64,000 bases of DNA from Leptospira vanthielii serovar Holland str. Waz Holland = ATCC 700522 (GTDB lineage Bacteria; Spirochaetota; Leptospiria; Leptospirales; Leptospiraceae), in assembly GCF_000332455.1 (NCBI RefSeq), contig NZ_AOGY02000014.1, positions 124,001 to 188,000 of the forward strand, given 5' to 3'. Below, piece by piece: positions 9,191-17,076 of the stretch; within the stretch, counting starts at the first letter, position 1, and each line of letters opens with the position of its first letter. Below the pieces are notes generated by a model that saw nothing but the letters and a program-made list of their open reading frames with translations, was not told where the DNA came from and searched no databases. A program made the translations under genes and the position numbers.

Positions 9191-9971
9191 AAAAAAGTAT
9201 GATGCGGGAGAACCGATCTCCGTTGTCACTTGTTACGACTATACCTTTGCCACTCTTTTTAACCGAACCGAAGTGGATTGTTTACTCGTAGGGGATTCTC
9301 TCGGGATGGTGATCCAAGGAAACCAGTCCACACTTCCTGTGACTTTGGATGAAATCATCTACCATACAAAAGCGGTTTGTAAGGGAGCTCCCGATAAAAC
9401 CATTGTTGCTGATTTGCCATTTTTATCTTACCAAACCTCCATTGAAGAAGGGATTCGTTCTGCCGGCCGTGTGCTCAAAGAAACCAATGCTTCTTGTGTG
9501 AAACTGGAAGGGGATTCTGATTTTATCATTGAACTTACCAAACGGATGACAGAATCGGGAATCCCGGTCTTTGCCCACTTGGGTCTCACTCCTCAGTCGG
9601 TTCATACTCTCGGGGGACACCGTGTCCAAGGAAAAACCGAAGCAGCTCGCTCCAAAATGATTCGAAAATCAAGGGAAATTGCAGAGGCAGGCGCCTTTGC
9701 TTTGTTACTCGAGATGGTTCCCGAATCCTTAGGGAAAGAAATTACCGAATCAATTCGCATTCCGACGATTGGAATTGGGGCTGGAAAGTATACTTCGGGA
9801 CAAGTGCTTGTGATGCAGGATTTACTGGGTCTAACTGAAGACTTCCATCCTAAGTTTTTGAAGAAGTTTGGGAATCTCGGTGGGGCTGTGAAGGATGCGG
9901 TGAATCTTTACCACCGCGAAGTTTCCAAACGTGAGTATCCAGGTGAAACCCACGTTTTTTTAGATACTTAA
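9165..9971 (+). CDS. panB: 3-methyl-2-oxobutanoate hydroxymethyltransferase
   Basis: First committed enzyme of pantothenate synthesis: it adds a hydroxymethyl group from methylenetetrahydrofolate to alpha-ketoisovalerate. The 268-residue TIM-barrel protein shows VTCYDYTFA, LVGDSLGMV (metal-binding Asp), VKLEGD, PVFAHLGLTPQ and TIGIGAG, all conserved in PanB. The ATG at 9165 lies inside the end of folK, a 26-nt overlap. The shared need for folate cofactors fits the pairing. The stop overlaps the converging DAHP synthase stop by 3 nt. Confidence 0.97.
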   Translation: MKNIILQYKKKYDAGEPISVVTCYDYTFATLFNRTEVDCLLVGDSLGMVIQGNQSTLPVTLDEIIYHTKAVCKGAPDKTIVADLPFLSYQTSIEEGIRSAGRVLKETNASCVKLEGDSDFIIELTKRMTESGIPVFAHLGLTPQSVHTLGGHRVQGKTEAARSKMIRKSREIAEAGAFALLLEMVPESLGKEITESIRIPTIGIGAGKYTSGQVLVMQDLLGLTEDFHPKFLKKFGNLGGAVKDAVNLYHREVSKREYPGETHVFLDT

Positions 9972-11020
9972 ACCTTTCTTTTTCTCGCCGCTTCCGCCAA
10001 TCGTTCGAACATCGGAACGGTTGTTTCCCAAGAGACACAAGCATCGGTGATGGACTGACCATAAACTAGAGGTTTTGCATCGATGGACTGGTTTCCTTCT
10101 TTGAGATGGCTTTCAATCATTACACCTAAGATATGATTGCTTCCTTTCGCAAATTGTTCTGCAACGGCATCGATTACACCCGATTGTTTTCGAAAGTCTT
10201 TTTGACTATTGCCATGTGAACAGTCCACCATCACTTTTGCAGGAAGACCCGCTTTTTCGATTTGGGCACAAACTTCCGTTACGGAGACCTCATCAAAGTT
10301 AGGTCCTTTATTCCCACCACGTAAAATCACATGTGTGTCTTTGTTACCCGCAGTCCGAAAGATAGCACTACTTCCTTGGTTTGTTACAGAAAGGAAATGG
10401 TGGCTTGATCCTGCAGAACGAATCGCATCCACAGCAATTTGAACATTACCATCCGTTCCATTTTTAAAACCAATAGGTGCCGATAAACCCGATGCCAATT
10501 CACGGTGGACTTGGCTTTCGGTGGTTCTTGCACCAATGGCACCCCAAGCCACTAAATCAGCAATGTACTGGGGAGAAATCACATCTAAAAATTCGGTTCC
10601 GCAAGGGATTCCCATATTATTCAAATCTAATAAGAGTTTGCGGGCAAGTTGCAGGCCTTTGTTGATATGGAAAGATCCATCCAAATCGGGATCATTGATC
10701 AGCCCTTTCCAACCCACAGTGGTTCTTGGTTTTTCAAAATACACTCTCATCACAATGAGGAGTTCGTTTTTAAATTCTTCGATTTTTGGTTTTAGTTTTG
10801 ATGCATATTCCATCACGGCACCAATGTCGTGAACAGAACATGGCCCAACAACAACTAACATTCGCTTGTTGTCTTTTCCGTGAATGATATCAGAAATTTC
10901 GCTTCTGGTGCGTACGACCACATCGGATGCTGCATCAGTTAATGGAAGTTCTTCGATGATGACAGAAGGAGGGATAAGACTGTGTTGTTCTAAAATTCTT
11001 AAATTAGCTGTAGGTTTCAT
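9968..11020 (-). CDS. 3-deoxy-7-phosphoheptulonate synthase (DAHP synthase, AroG/F/H type)
   Basis: First step of the shikimate pathway: condenses phosphoenolpyruvate and erythrose 4-phosphate. The 350-residue protein has the class I-alpha motifs VVGPCSVHD, RVYFEKPRTTVGWKGLINDP, GARTTESQVHREL, ILRGG and VMVDCSHGNSQKD. The start is ATG at 11020. An upstream in-frame extension to 11155 exists but would run through the rhodanese gene and adds unrelated residues. It begins 2 nt after the rhodanese stop and is last in the ABC-F/rhodanese/DAHP operon. Which of the AroF/G/H feedback types it is cannot be told by eye. Confidence 0.95.
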   Translation of the reverse strand: MKPTANLRILEQHSLIPPSVIIEELPLTDAASDVVVRTRSEISDIIHGKDNKRMLVVVGPCSVHDIGAVMEYASKLKPKIEEFKNELLIVMRVYFEKPRTTVGWKGLINDPDLDGSFHINKGLQLARKLLLDLNNMGIPCGTEFLDVISPQYIADLVAWGAIGARTTESQVHRELASGLSAPIGFKNGTDGNVQIAVDAIRSAGSSHHFLSVTNQGSSAIFRTAGNKDTHVILRGGNKGPNFDEVSVTEVCAQIEKAGLPAKVMVDCSHGNSQKDFRKQSGVIDAVAEQFAKGSNHILGVMIESHLKEGNQSIDAKPLVYGQSITDACVSWETTVPMFERLAEAARKRKV

Positions 11021-11022
11021 AA

Positions 11023-11364
11023 TTAATACTTTTGCATGGAAGGATCTACTAAATCGGAATAGGCTAAGGTTCCGCCAGCTACGTTTTTGTAGGATTTGAA
11101 TCCTGCTTGGGCTAAAATTCCGCAGGCCATTCCTGACCTTCCGCCCGATCGGCAATACACTAAAATTTCTTTATCGATTTGGTTTTTTAATTCTTCGATT
11201 CGGGCAGCAAGTTCACTAACGGGAATGAGTTTGTCTGTGCCAGGAACGAGAGCAATTTGTTGTTCGTTCGGATTTCTTACGTCCAATACAAAAAAATCAT
11301 CTTTGCCTTCTGCACGTGCATCCAATCGTTTCTTAAAACTTACTACATCAATTTCCGGTACCAT
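11023..11364 (-). CDS. Rhodanese-domain sulfurtransferase
   Basis: A 113-residue single-domain rhodanese. It shows FFVLDVRNPNEQQIA and the active loop CRSGGRSGMA, with the catalytic cysteine in YCRSGG. Such proteins carry persulfide sulfur in the cytoplasm. The start chosen is ATG at 11364 (MVPEIDVV) because GGCGGAG lies 8 nt upstream; the longer form would add 16 non-family residues. The ATG shares one base with the ABC-F stop (TAATG), so translation is coupled. No partner gene in the operon reveals the sulfur acceptor. Confidence 0.92.
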   Translation of the reverse strand: MVPEIDVVSFKKRLDARAEGKDDFFVLDVRNPNEQQIALVPGTDKLIPVSELAARIEELKNQIDKEILVYCRSGGRSGMACGILAQAGFKSYKNVAGGTLAYSDLVDPSMQKY

Positions 11365-13304
11365 TATGTAACTCCGCCCATTTCTTCTAGTTCTAGAGTT
11401 GCATCCTCCCAACGTTTTGTAAGGAGAGCAACTTCTCTTTTAATATCGTTATAAGTGTCCATTTCCAACTGAAAACTTCTGTTTTTAAAGAACTCCGGAT
11501 CCTGTAAAAGTTCCTCTTTGTCCTTTTTATTTTTTTCCAGTCTTTCTATTTGGACTTCCAAATCGGAAATTTCTTTCTCTAATTTTTTTCGTTTATTTTT
11601 ACTGGCTTGAGGATTAGCTTTTTTTTCCTCAAACTTAGCTTTGCCGACAAGGTTTTGGGCCGGGGATTCCTTTTCGTCTTCCTTATGGAACTTGAGGTAG
11701 TCGTCAAAACTACAATTTAGGTTTTGTAAAACTCCCCCTGAGAGTTGGAAGGTGCGGTTACAAAGTCCCTTCATAAAATCAGGGTCGTGGCTGATGATGA
11801 GTAGGCTTCCCGGAAAATCGATGAGGGATCTTTTGATGGCTTCCCGAATCACAATGTCCAAATGGTTTGTGGGTTCATCTAAAAATAGGCAATTGGTGGG
11901 GTGATTGACAAGAAGTGCCAATCGGAGCCGACTTTGTTCCCCACCTGATAGGTGTTTTACGGATTTAAACACTCCGTCCCCCGGAAAAGCAAAATGCCCG
12001 AGAAGGGTCCTTGCTTTTTCGTCACTCAGTTCTGGGTATTTTTTAATTACCGTTTCCACTAGGTTCAGGCTTTCGTCTAAATCTTCTCCGTGGGTTTGAG
12101 AGAAATATCCCAGTTTGGTTTTTGGGCCATAGTAGAGGGAACCGGAATCCAATTTATGTCTTTCCAAAAGACAACGCATAAGGGTTGATTTTCCGGCACC
12201 GTTCGGACCCACTAACGCTACTTTATCGCCTGCGGAGATTTCAATCTCTGCGTTTTCAAAGATTCTTTTTTTGATCCCAGTATTTTTATCAGGATAAGAG
12301 AAGGAGGCATCTTCTAAACGAAGGATGATATTACTCGAAGGGACAAATTGGAATTGGTAGTCCGGTTTCTGGTTCCAGAAGGATTCTTCTGGATTGTCCA
12401 CTCGGTCTCTTTTTTCCAAACGTTTGATGACCGATTGGACTTGTCTTGCTTTGGTTGCCTGTGCGCGGAATCGTTCCACCCATTCCATTCTGGACTTAAG
12501 ATAAGTTTCTTCTTTTTGAAATTGTGCTTTAAGTTGTTCTTGGATTTCGTTTTTTGCTTCAAAAAATTCTTCCAAACTTCCTTGGAACTCAAAAGTACCA
12601 TGTGGATTGATTTCAATGATAGTATCAACAGTTTGGTTTAGAAATTCAGGATCATGGGTCACAAGAACAAAGGCTTGGTTTTGTGAAACAAGAAAGTCAG
12701 CTAACCAAGATTTGGTTTTATCATCCAAATGGTTTGTTGGTTCATCGAGTAGTAATAAATTATGTGGGTTGAGTAAGGCAATGGCAAGGCCAATGCGGTG
12801 GTGGTAACCCGGTGAAAATTCTCTGGTTTTGCGTAGGAAGTCTGCGGTGGAAAATCCAAGACCCGATAGAATTTTTTTGGCTCTTGCCTCTAGACCATGT
12901 AAGTCGTGTAAGTGGGCAAATTCTTCTAGATCACTTTGTTCGTGAAGCAGTTCTTCAAAGGCAGGATCTTCATGGTCTATGGTTTCGAATTTGGATTCGA
13001 TGAGTTTTCGTTTGCCATCGTATTCTGCGTAGAGTTTGTTTTCATCGAGAACAGTATCGATGACCGAAGTTTCAGGACTAAATTCTGGGATTTGTTGGAA
13101 AAGAGAAAGGACTGTATTTTTGGAACGAATGACTTCCCCGGATTCGGGTTTCATCTTTCCGGCCGCCATTTGGAAGAGGGTGGTTTTCCCAGAGCCGTTT
13201 GGTCCGACAATCGCAACACGGCACCCTGGTTTGATATGCCAGCTAAATCCCTCAAAGAGGACTTTGGGGCCGAAGTGTTGGTGGATTTGGATGAATTGGA
13301 TCAA
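11364..13304 (-). CDS. ABC-F family ATPase (Uup/YdiF-like)
   Basis: Soluble twin-ATPase protein of 646 residues without membrane domains; ABC-F proteins act on the ribosome. NBD1 has GPNGSGKTT and LLLLDEPTNHLD, but its signature is FSPGYHHR instead of LSGGxxxR. NBD2 is canonical (GPNGAGKST, LSGGEQSR, LFLDEPTNHLD). The linker between them is charged and helical. The C-terminus (about 560-646) is a predicted coiled coil as in Uup. The start is TTG at 13304, immediately downstream of a terminator, with a weak ribosome site; no nearby ATG fits. It heads the operon with rhodanese and DAHP synthase. Confidence 0.9.
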   Translation of the reverse strand: MIQFIQIHQHFGPKVLFEGFSWHIKPGCRVAIVGPNGSGKTTLFQMAAGKMKPESGEVIRSKNTVLSLFQQIPEFSPETSVIDTVLDENKLYAEYDGKRKLIESKFETIDHEDPAFEELLHEQSDLEEFAHLHDLHGLEARAKKILSGLGFSTADFLRKTREFSPGYHHRIGLAIALLNPHNLLLLDEPTNHLDDKTKSWLADFLVSQNQAFVLVTHDPEFLNQTVDTIIEINPHGTFEFQGSLEEFFEAKNEIQEQLKAQFQKEETYLKSRMEWVERFRAQATKARQVQSVIKRLEKRDRVDNPEESFWNQKPDYQFQFVPSSNIILRLEDASFSYPDKNTGIKKRIFENAEIEISAGDKVALVGPNGAGKSTLMRCLLERHKLDSGSLYYGPKTKLGYFSQTHGEDLDESLNLVETVIKKYPELSDEKARTLLGHFAFPGDGVFKSVKHLSGGEQSRLRLALLVNHPTNCLFLDEPTNHLDIVIREAIKRSLIDFPGSLLIISHDPDFMKGLCNRTFQLSGGVLQNLNCSFDDYLKFHKEDEKESPAQNLVGKAKFEEKKANPQASKNKRKKLEKEISDLEVQIERLEKNKKDKEELLQDPEFFKNRSFQLEMDTYNDIKREVALLTKRWEDATLELEEMGGVT

Positions 13305-13316
13305 GTGAGTGTGAAA

Positions 13317-13339
13317 ACCCGCCGTAGAGGCGGGTGATT
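13317..13339 (-). terminator. Terminator of the 53-residue small gene
   Basis: A 7-bp stem, ACCCGCC (13317-13323) and GGCGGGT (13329-13335), closes a 5-nt loop; on the minus strand TTTT follows at once. It lies between the small gene stop (13354) and the ABC-F start (13304), so ABC-F needs its own promoter or read-through. Confidence 0.7.
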
Positions 13340-13353
13340 TAAGCGGACTAACC

Positions 13354-13515
13354 TTATTTTTTGGCTAGAAGTTCCGCCTTTCTTTCACGAAGGTGTCTTA
13401 CATAAAGGCTGGATTCACCATTCATGGTTTCAACAGACTTTTTGATGGCTGCGTCAATTTCGTCTACCGTCATCTTCGCGATTTTTTTGTTCTTATTTTC
13501 TTTTTCTTCTGACAT
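13354..13515 (-). CDS. Small 53-residue helical protein, unknown
   Basis: The protein begins MSEEKENKNKKIAKMTVDEI and ends with RERKAELLAKK. It is highly charged and predicted helical, with no cysteines, signal or membrane segment. Support: an ATG with AAGGGG about 9 nt upstream, an open frame ending in TAA, and a dedicated terminator 20-35 nt after the stop. I do not recognise the family. It resembles small cytoplasmic helical proteins that bind a partner, but nothing shows the partner. Confidence 0.7.
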   Translation of the reverse strand: MSEEKENKNKKIAKMTVDEIDAAIKKSVETMNGESSLYVRHLRERKAELLAKK

Positions 13516-13625
13516 GGAAGTTTTCCCCTTTTAGGTACGTCACTGAGATTCTTCCAGGGTTTCCGTAGGAATGGAGACTGCAAGAAAAATAAGACAAAAA
13601 TACAGACAAGTTCCAAACTGACCGC

Positions 13626-14462
13626 ATGAAACGCCTCCGACGATTTTTCAGTGAAGTTTACCTGTACGATGTCCATGGCCTTGCTTCGGAACTTTCGTTT
13701 ACCTTCCTTTTGACTCTGTTTCCTCTGCTCGTTGTCTTTGTGACCCTACTGGGACTTTTGCAAGATCCGAGAACCATCAATTTGATGACAGACCAAATCG
13801 GTAAGTTTCTGCCCGCACCCATTTTCCAACCCATAGACAAAAGTGTCGAAAATCTAACAAAGGTTAAAAGTTATAATGTAATTGCTCTTAGCATCGCAAT
13901 TTCGTTTTTTTCTAGTTTGACTATCTTTGGAACGATCTCCAAGGCACTTCGTTTTATTTCGCGGGACGAAACCAAAGTTGGGTTTATCGCCTCACAATGG
14001 ATTAACTTTCGATTGCTTGTGATCTCTCTTTTACTGCTTGTTTTGTATTTTTATCTGACTTATGGACTGGTTGCGACAGAACGATTTTTGTTTCAGAAAT
14101 TTCGGTTTGGTTTTTTTCGGAACCATCCTTATCTAGCGGTATCACTTATCACTTTACCATACAGCATTGGACTTTTTACATTCTATTATGCTTATATTAC
14201 GAAAGCAAAAACTACTTTAAAAGAAAATTTATCTGGTGCGATTTTAGCATCACTCCTTGTGCTTGGAATGAGTTTTGGATTCCAAGGTTATCTGAAAATG
14301 AAAAACGTGGGAGTGAATTATTCCTTAGCGTATGATTTGATTTCCAAAATGGTAGTACTTATGTTGTACACCTATATCAACTCAACCTTTTTTATTTGGG
14401 GATTTTTATGGAACCAAGTCCTTGCGGATGATCGTAATAAAAAGTCTCAATCTAAAAAATAA
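13626..14462 (+). CDS. YihY/BrkB-family inner-membrane protein
   Basis: A 278-residue polytopic membrane protein. It opens with a short basic segment and then GLASELSFTFLLTLFPLLV, the hallmark of the YihY family (the AxxLxfxxlLSlfPLl region). Five to six hydrophobic segments follow, near residues 25-50, 85-105, 130-155, 180-200, 210-230 and 245-268. The family was once named RNase BN, but that activity belongs to another gene; the role is unknown. The 3' end overlaps the converging gene at 14447 by 16 nt. Confidence 0.85.
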   Translation: MKRLRRFFSEVYLYDVHGLASELSFTFLLTLFPLLVVFVTLLGLLQDPRTINLMTDQIGKFLPAPIFQPIDKSVENLTKVKSYNVIALSIAISFFSSLTIFGTISKALRFISRDETKVGFIASQWINFRLLVISLLLLVLYFYLTYGLVATERFLFQKFRFGFFRNHPYLAVSLITLPYSIGLFTFYYAYITKAKTTLKENLSGAILASLLVLGMSFGFQGYLKMKNVGVNYSLAYDLISKMVVLMLYTYINSTFFIWGFLWNQVLADDRNKKSQSKK

Positions 14463-14887
14463 TCGGGCTCTAAGATCCTCGGACAAAACGAAATAATGAT
14501 TCCGAAGTAGTGGCGTGCCAAGGAATGGAAGAGCCATTCGCCGCCAGAAGAAAGGATGTCGTCGGCATCAAGATCGGTGTATCCTTTTTTATGAAACAAC
14601 TGGTCGAGGCCCCAGTTTTCTTCACCGGGAATGACTTGGACTTTAAGGTGGGCGTAAAATTTATTATCTAACCTTTGATAACGAAATACTAACGCTCTTC
14701 CACCTAACGGATTCCTGATGGTGAAGGTGATCCAAGTGGGAAAATCATTTTCTGGTTCTGAACTTAAATGGTAGAGTTCCCAACCTATATCCTTAGCATT
14801 TCCAAAAAATTCTTGAAAGCTGGAAGTAAAAGCAGATTGGTATTCAGCTGTGATCCCCATTTGTTTTTGATGGAAATGGAACCCCAT
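14447..14887 (-). CDS. Hypothetical protein, 146 residues
   Basis: Soluble protein without signal peptide or cysteine cluster. It has a mixed helix/strand pattern, with WELYHLSSEPENDFPTW and later GEWLFHSLARHYFG as its most distinctive parts. The family is not recognised. Support is codon use like its neighbours and full occupancy of the space between the YihY-type gene and the next divergent gene. The next M (MGITAEYQ, 14860) is an alternative start. Confidence 0.6.
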   Translation of the reverse strand: MGFHFHQKQMGITAEYQSAFTSSFQEFFGNAKDIGWELYHLSSEPENDFPTWITFTIRNPLGGRALVFRYQRLDNKFYAHLKVQVIPGEENWGLDQLFHKKGYTDLDADDILSSGGEWLFHSLARHYFGIIISFCPRILEPDYFLD

Positions 14888-14966
14888 ATTTAAGGCAAAT
14901 TTTATCTTAATTTTCCTATTAAAGTTTTGAAATGTTTTTTGAAAAAGAAAAGGAAATTCCGGTTTC

Positions 14967-14988
14967 CCTAAGAATGAGATTCATTAGG
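14967..14988. repeat. Imperfect inverted repeat in a divergent intergenic region
   Basis: CCTAAGAAT and ATTCATTAGG form an imperfect inverted repeat, about 25 nt upstream of the plus-strand gene at 15013. It may be an operator or leader hairpin. The rest of 14888-15012 is AT-rich with no clear promoter. Confidence 0.3.
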
Positions 14989-15012
14989 ATGGGGACTTGA
15001 GGTTTGTAACCT

Positions 15013-15453
15013 ATGATTGAAACCATCAATATCAATTGGCCAAGCGGAGCCATCGATCCCGTCATCCATTGTCCTGCTTGCGGTAGTCTTGTTCTTAGTC
15101 CTTTAGAAGAGGAAGGGCCTGGTTGCCATCATATTCAGTTTATCATTGATAGTGAGTCTGGCGAATTTAACTACATCACAGAACCCTTCGATGAAATTTT
15201 AAAAGAATTCCGTAAACCTGAGGTAGAGGGATTTGACGAGTGGGATGCCACAGAAGTTTTTTTAGAAGAAGCAGAATCCAATACATTCTATGTAATGAAT
15301 TTGATTTTACCTAGTAATGTTTCGATTGAGGATGATCCTGTTTGTTTACGCATTGGATTCGAATTATTTTTTTCGGAAGACCAAGAAGAATTGTACGAAG
15401 AATTAGAAAGAAGACATGACGAGGAAGGGTTACATGACCACAGCCAAAACTAA
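15013..15453 (+). CDS. Hypothetical acidic protein with a CxxC motif
   Basis: A 146-residue, strongly acidic cytoplasmic protein. Near residue 20 it has HCPACGSLV followed by PGCHH, which could form a zinc site. The rest contains many Glu and Asp and ends in a charged helix and HDHSQN. The family is not recognised. The ATG at 15013 is the natural start. Its last 20 nt overlap the next gene, a lipoprotein, suggesting co-translation. Confidence 0.65.
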   Translation: MIETININWPSGAIDPVIHCPACGSLVLSPLEEEGPGCHHIQFIIDSESGEFNYITEPFDEILKEFRKPEVEGFDEWDATEVFLEEAESNTFYVMNLILPSNVSIEDDPVCLRIGFELFFSEDQEELYEELERRHDEEGLHDHSQN

Positions 15454-16006
15454 AGTATCAACTATTGCGACAGTAATCGTTGCACTTTTCATTTTTACCA
15501 ATTGTTTGATCAGTTATAAGGACCATCCAAAAATCCTTCCCCTTCCTTCGGAAGAAAAAACAAACGATACCAATTTTGTTTATGCCCTCCCTACATTTCC
15601 TCAAATGAATTTGGGGGGAAGGGAAGCTCTCAAGAATTACTTTCAAAACAAAACTCGTTTTAAAAATACTGTGGAAGGTGTGGATGTTCCAAAGTCCGGG
15701 TATTTGGTGAATGTAAAAGTAAATTACCGTTCCCCGTCCCCTGAAGCGACGGTTTTTCTCGGAATTTCTACTCTTACCGCCACATTACTTCCCGCTTGGT
15801 CCACACAAGATGGTTATGATGTACAATACCTTCTCTACAAAGATGGAAAGAAGGTAGGAACGTATGATTATCATATCTTTAGAAATTATGCGCAGTGGTT
15901 ACTGTTTGTTCCTATTTCTTGGTACAATTTTGAAACAGCAACCGAACGAGAAGTATTTGAAAGAACCACACTGAAGTTCTTTGAGGACGCCAAGGAACAT
16001 TTCTAA
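15434..16006 (+). CDS. Putative lipoprotein, unknown function
   Basis: A 190-residue exported protein. The N-terminus is basic, then hydrophobic (STIATVIVALFIFTNC), and the cysteine near residue 18 fits a relaxed spirochaete lipobox. The mature part contains two beta-rich stretches and ends in a charged helix. The ATG at 15434 is chosen because GAGGAAGGG lies 4-5 nt upstream; an in-frame ATG at 15416 would put six extra residues before the signal. It overlaps the previous gene by 20 nt and is followed 5 nt later by a TauE/SafE permease. Confidence 0.7.
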   Translation: MTTAKTKVSTIATVIVALFIFTNCLISYKDHPKILPLPSEEKTNDTNFVYALPTFPQMNLGGREALKNYFQNKTRFKNTVEGVDVPKSGYLVNVKVNYRSPSPEATVFLGISTLTATLLPAWSTQDGYDVQYLLYKDGKKVGTYDYHIFRNYAQWLLFVPISWYNFETATEREVFERTTLKFFEDAKEHF

Positions 16007-16011
16007 AACAT

Positions 16012-17037
16012 TTGGACTTTAACTTCCAAATTTATCATGATTTTGTTTGGGGATTTTGGCCCGGGATCATTGTAGTATTTGGAGTTGGGTTTTTTGTTGG
16101 GTATTTAGCTTCATTTTTAGGACTGGGAGGAGGGTTTATTTACACTCCCTTCTTCCATAGTTTTTTCCACCTAACTGCTGTCCAAGCCGTTGCCGTCTCT
16201 TTGGCGCAGATGCCGGTCTCGGCTCTTTCCGGGCTTGTTGTGTATCACAAAAACAAGAAAATCCGTTGGAAACAAGGATTCCTTTTGTTATGTACATCCA
16301 TTCCTGCGGCCCAATACACGGCCTATAAATTTGGTAGATTTGAAGACACAGAAATCGGCAAACAGTTGTACTACGGGATTCCTTTGTCGGAATTTATTTA
16401 TCTCATTGTGTTCACTGTTTTTTTGGGAATCCTTGCAGTTTATAATTTAATCACAGCGTTAAAGAGAAGGAGGAAATACTACCAAACTCTGGCAGTCCAG
16501 ACTGAAAATTTAAATCCAGCTGCCATTGAGGTTTCTGCAAAATCTGATTCTGATCTGGAAACAAAATTAGATTCTGATGTGAATATGGATTTGTCGGTTA
16601 ACGTAGATAAGACGAATCTGAAAGTAGAAACAGATAAAAACCAAGCTGATTTGTTTTTCTATTCACCTAAATCTGTTTTGATTGTACTTTTCACTGGAAT
16701 TTTTTTCGGTTTGTTTTCTTCCCTTTTTGGGATTGGCGGAGGATTTCTTGCGGTTCCTCTCTTTGTTTACTACTTTCGTATGAGTCCCGTGGAAGCGGTC
16801 GCCACTTCCTTTTTAGGAATTTTTCTCACCTCTTTTGGAACGAGTGTACTATTTTTTCTCCAAGGAAAGTTGCATTTGGAACTTGCCCTTGTCGGAAGTT
16901 TTGGAGGGATCTTTGGTGCGAGGATTGGTTCTCTAAAAGCTGTGAATGCAAAACCATATAGCATCTTACTTGTCACTGCCATCTTCCAATTTTTGGTAGT
17001 GGTTTGGTATGTGCTCGGAAAACTTCCAAAATTCTAG
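16012..17037 (+). CDS. TauE/SafE-family membrane permease
   Basis: Inner-membrane protein of 341 residues from the TauE/SafE (DUF81) family, which exports or imports small anions such as sulfite or organic sulfonates. Two halves each begin with a glycine-rich segment, LGLGGGFIYTP (near 40) and FGIGGGFLAVP (near 240). A hydrophilic, acidic loop of about 70 residues (near 155-220) separates them, longer than usual. The start is TTG at 16012, 5 nt after the lipoprotein stop; no closer ATG exists before the first membrane segment. The substrate cannot be assigned. Confidence 0.85.
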   Translation: MDFNFQIYHDFVWGFWPGIIVVFGVGFFVGYLASFLGLGGGFIYTPFFHSFFHLTAVQAVAVSLAQMPVSALSGLVVYHKNKKIRWKQGFLLLCTSIPAAQYTAYKFGRFEDTEIGKQLYYGIPLSEFIYLIVFTVFLGILAVYNLITALKRRRKYYQTLAVQTENLNPAAIEVSAKSDSDLETKLDSDVNMDLSVNVDKTNLKVETDKNQADLFFYSPKSVLIVLFTGIFFGLFSSLFGIGGGFLAVPLFVYYFRMSPVEAVATSFLGIFLTSFGTSVLFFLQGKLHLELALVGSFGGIFGARIGSLKAVNAKPYSILLVTAIFQFLVVVWYVLGKLPKF

Positions 17038-17057
17038 TTGTCGAAATTCGTTTTTTT

Positions 17058-17076
17058 ATTTAGATTTCGTCTAAAT
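17058..17076 (+). promoter_or_regulatory. Hairpin before the EAL-protein start
   Basis: ATTTAGA and TCTAAAT form a perfect 7-bp stem around TTTCG. Its last base is the T of a possible TTG start at 17076. The hairpin is weak in GC and may be an operator half-site pair or a translation control element. Confidence 0.35.

Noticed and set aside
11021..11155. N-terminal extension of DAHP synthase
   Set aside because: It would overlap the rhodanese gene and contains residues unlike the enzyme family; the ATG at 11020 fits better.
12936..13337. 133-codon plus-strand frame opposite the ABC-F start
   Set aside because: Antisense to the well-supported ABC-F ATPase and runs into its upstream terminator.
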